Of a DNA stretch of 64,000 bases, positions 63,074 to 64,000 are shown one piece after another; position 1 is the stretch's first letter, and each line of letters begins with the position of its first letter. The stretch is from assembly GCF_040546595.1 (NCBI RefSeq), contig NZ_JBEPOB010000001.1:1241001-1305000 (forward strand). The letters run 5' to 3'. This DNA is from Bosea sp. OAE506. Its GTDB lineage: Bacteria > Pseudomonadota > Alphaproteobacteria > Rhizobiales > Beijerinckiaceae. Under the pieces are notes generated by a model. That model had not been told where the DNA came from and made no database searches. It saw nothing but the letters and a program-made list of their open reading frames with translations. A program made the position numbers and the translations under genes.

Positions 63074-63200
63074 GGGCGGATGGTGCGGCCAAGGCAGGAA
63101 AAGCACGCCTCGGGCTGCCGCCCACACCGCCGCCGCGGCGAGCGGAACCTAAACTGCGGACAGGGCGTTTCCCGCTGACCGTTACGCTGGGTACCCCATC

Positions 63201-63410
63201 ATGAAAATCTCGACCTTGAGCCTGCTCGCTGCCGCCGCCCTCACGCTCGGAGCCTGCGGCAATACCACCGAGCAGCGCATCGGCGGCGCGGCCGCCGGAG
63301 CCGGCACGGGCGCGCTCGTGGCGGGGCCGGTCGGTGCCGTCGTGGGTGGAGCAGCCGGCGCCGTGGCCGCGCCGAGCGTCGTGCGCGAAACGCGCCGCGC
63401 GACCCGCTGA
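63201..63410 (+). CDS. Small glycine-zipper lipoprotein
   Basis: A 69-residue protein. Signal with lipobox LTLGAC (C19) and a glycine-rich stretch (IGGAAAGAGTGALVAGPVGAVVGGAAGAV) that forms a membrane-spanning zipper, then a basic end (ETRRATR). Similar small lipoproteins with glycine zippers occur in envelope-stress contexts in this lineage. ATG at 63201; the preceding gene is divergent rpmJ. Confidence 0.82.
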   Translation: MKISTLSLLAAAALTLGACGNTTEQRIGGAAAGAGTGALVAGPVGAVVGGAAGAVAAPSVVRETRRATR

Positions 63411-63428
63411 GGGAAAGGGCTGGCGGCC

Positions 63429-64000
63429 TCAGGGTCGCCAGCCGGTCTCCTCGACGGGGGCGTTCTGCGCGTCCTCGTCACGACGCGCCTCCTCGACATG
63501 AACGAAGAGCGCACGCAGCGCCGCCTCAACGCCCTCGCCCGAGGCGGATGACAGCACGATCGGCATGCGCTTGGCGGCCCGCTTCAGCCGCGCCACCTGC
63601 TCCTTCAGAAGCTCGGGCGAGAGCGCGTCGCACTTCGACAGCGCCACGATCTCCGGCTTCTCGTCCAGCCCTTCGCCATAGAGACTGAGTTCGTTGCGCA
63701 CGGTCTTGTAGGCCTTGCCGGCGTGCTCGCTGGTGCCCTCGACGAGGTGCAGCAGCACGCGGCAGCGCTCGACATGGCCGAGGAAGCGGTCGCCGAGGCC
63801 ATGGCCCTCATGGGCGCCCTCGATCAGGCCGGGAATATCGGCCAGCACCATCTCGCGCCCGTCGACCCGCACCACGCCCAGCCCCGGATGCAGGGTGGTG
63901 AAGGGATAGTCGGCGATCTTGGGCTTGGCGGCGGTCACGGTCGCCAGGAAGGTCGACTTGCCGGCATTGGGCAGGCCGATCAGCCCGGCATCGGCGATCA
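63429..64000 (-). CDS. obgE: Obg/CgtA GTPase, C-terminal part (truncated by window end)
   Basis: The 190 codons visible cover the G domain from [31 protein letters not shown] (P-loop) through [29 protein letters not shown] (G3) and the NKXD-like region IVALSKCD to the [16 protein letters not shown] stretch (G5). The N-terminal Obg fold lies beyond 64000. Obg monitors ppGpp and assists 50S assembly. The short basic end after the G domain lacks the long extension of some species. The 5' end is not in the window. Confidence 0.93.
   Translation of the reverse strand, partial: IADAGLIGLPNAGKSTFLATVTAAKPKIADYPFTTLHPGLGVVRVDGREMVLADIPGLIEGAHEGHGLGDRFLGHVERCRVLLHLVEGTSEHAGKAYKTVRNELSLYGEGLDEKPEIVALSKCDALSPELLKEQVARLKRAAKRMPIVLSSASGEGVEAALRALFVHVEEARRDEDAQNAPVEETGWRP

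Overview
The window is GC-rich alphaproteobacterial chromosome, most likely Hyphomicrobiales and Bosea-like. I infer this from protein style and gene content: DUF2312/GapR, an HWE-type histidine kinase, an NdvA-type glucan exporter, the cysteine-free 41-residue L36, the DUF1036-pyk pair and CtrA-type boxes. It is mostly core chromosome. I see no prophage, insertion sequence, integrase island or CRISPR array, and no gene-free stretch over 300 bases.

Layout. 1-7.2 kb: accA, a methyltransferase divergent from gloB, a cupin and a GNAT protein, an amidohydrolase, a DUF2938 membrane protein, and a ROK-type protein whose motifs are in circularly permuted order. 7.5-15.3 kb: a large MscS channel, a CAP lipoprotein, the cyclic glucan exporter ndvA, the antiporter chaA, a DUF4287 protein and an HWE sensor kinase. 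15.4-20.6 kb: aroB (split by a frameshift), aroK, a 48-residue membrane peptide, xerD, hutD-like, a beta carbonic anhydrase, DUF167 and YggT proteins, and tRNA-Ala(CGC). 20.7-31.3 kb: an envelope block with a DUF882 peptidase-like protein, an L,D-transpeptidase, a sigma54-type response regulator, oligoendopeptidase F, a large outer-membrane barrel and kdsD; CtrA-like boxes lie upstream of two of these genes.

31.4-44.1 kb: cysteine dioxygenase divergent from an Lrp regulator, ompW behind a perfect FNR/FixK-type palindrome, prfC, a chemoreceptor, an APC permease coupled to an exported methyltransferase, an ABC-2 exporter pair, a 24-residue membrane peptide that I translated directly, secreted and Cys-rich unknowns, and a DUF3422 membrane protein. 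44.1-50.4 kb: the most coherent system, a cyanate-type operon (Tat-exported binding protein, NTF2-like protein, permease, ATPase, cyanase) transcribed divergently from a PAS-PAS-AAA+ sigma54 activator. The intergenic region holds a near-consensus -24/-12 promoter upstream of the operon and an array of TCGT/ACGA inverted repeats about 75-125 bases further upstream, so the control circuit can be read from sequence.

50.5-53.5 kb: a compact run of an SMR-type transporter, a 35-codon ORF, an NAD-dependent epimerase and a class III aminotransferase, suggesting an uncharacterised amino-sugar or amino-lipid modification. 53.5-64 kb: gapR, glycerate kinase, DUF1036, pyruvate kinase, small membrane proteins, a sodium:solute symporter with its DUF4212 partner, an alpha/beta hydrolase, a TPR protein, rpmJ, a glycine-zipper lipoprotein and the 3' part of obgE cut by the window end.

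Start codons were chosen from ribosome-binding sites, overlaps and remembered family N-termini. No database search or alignment was run.
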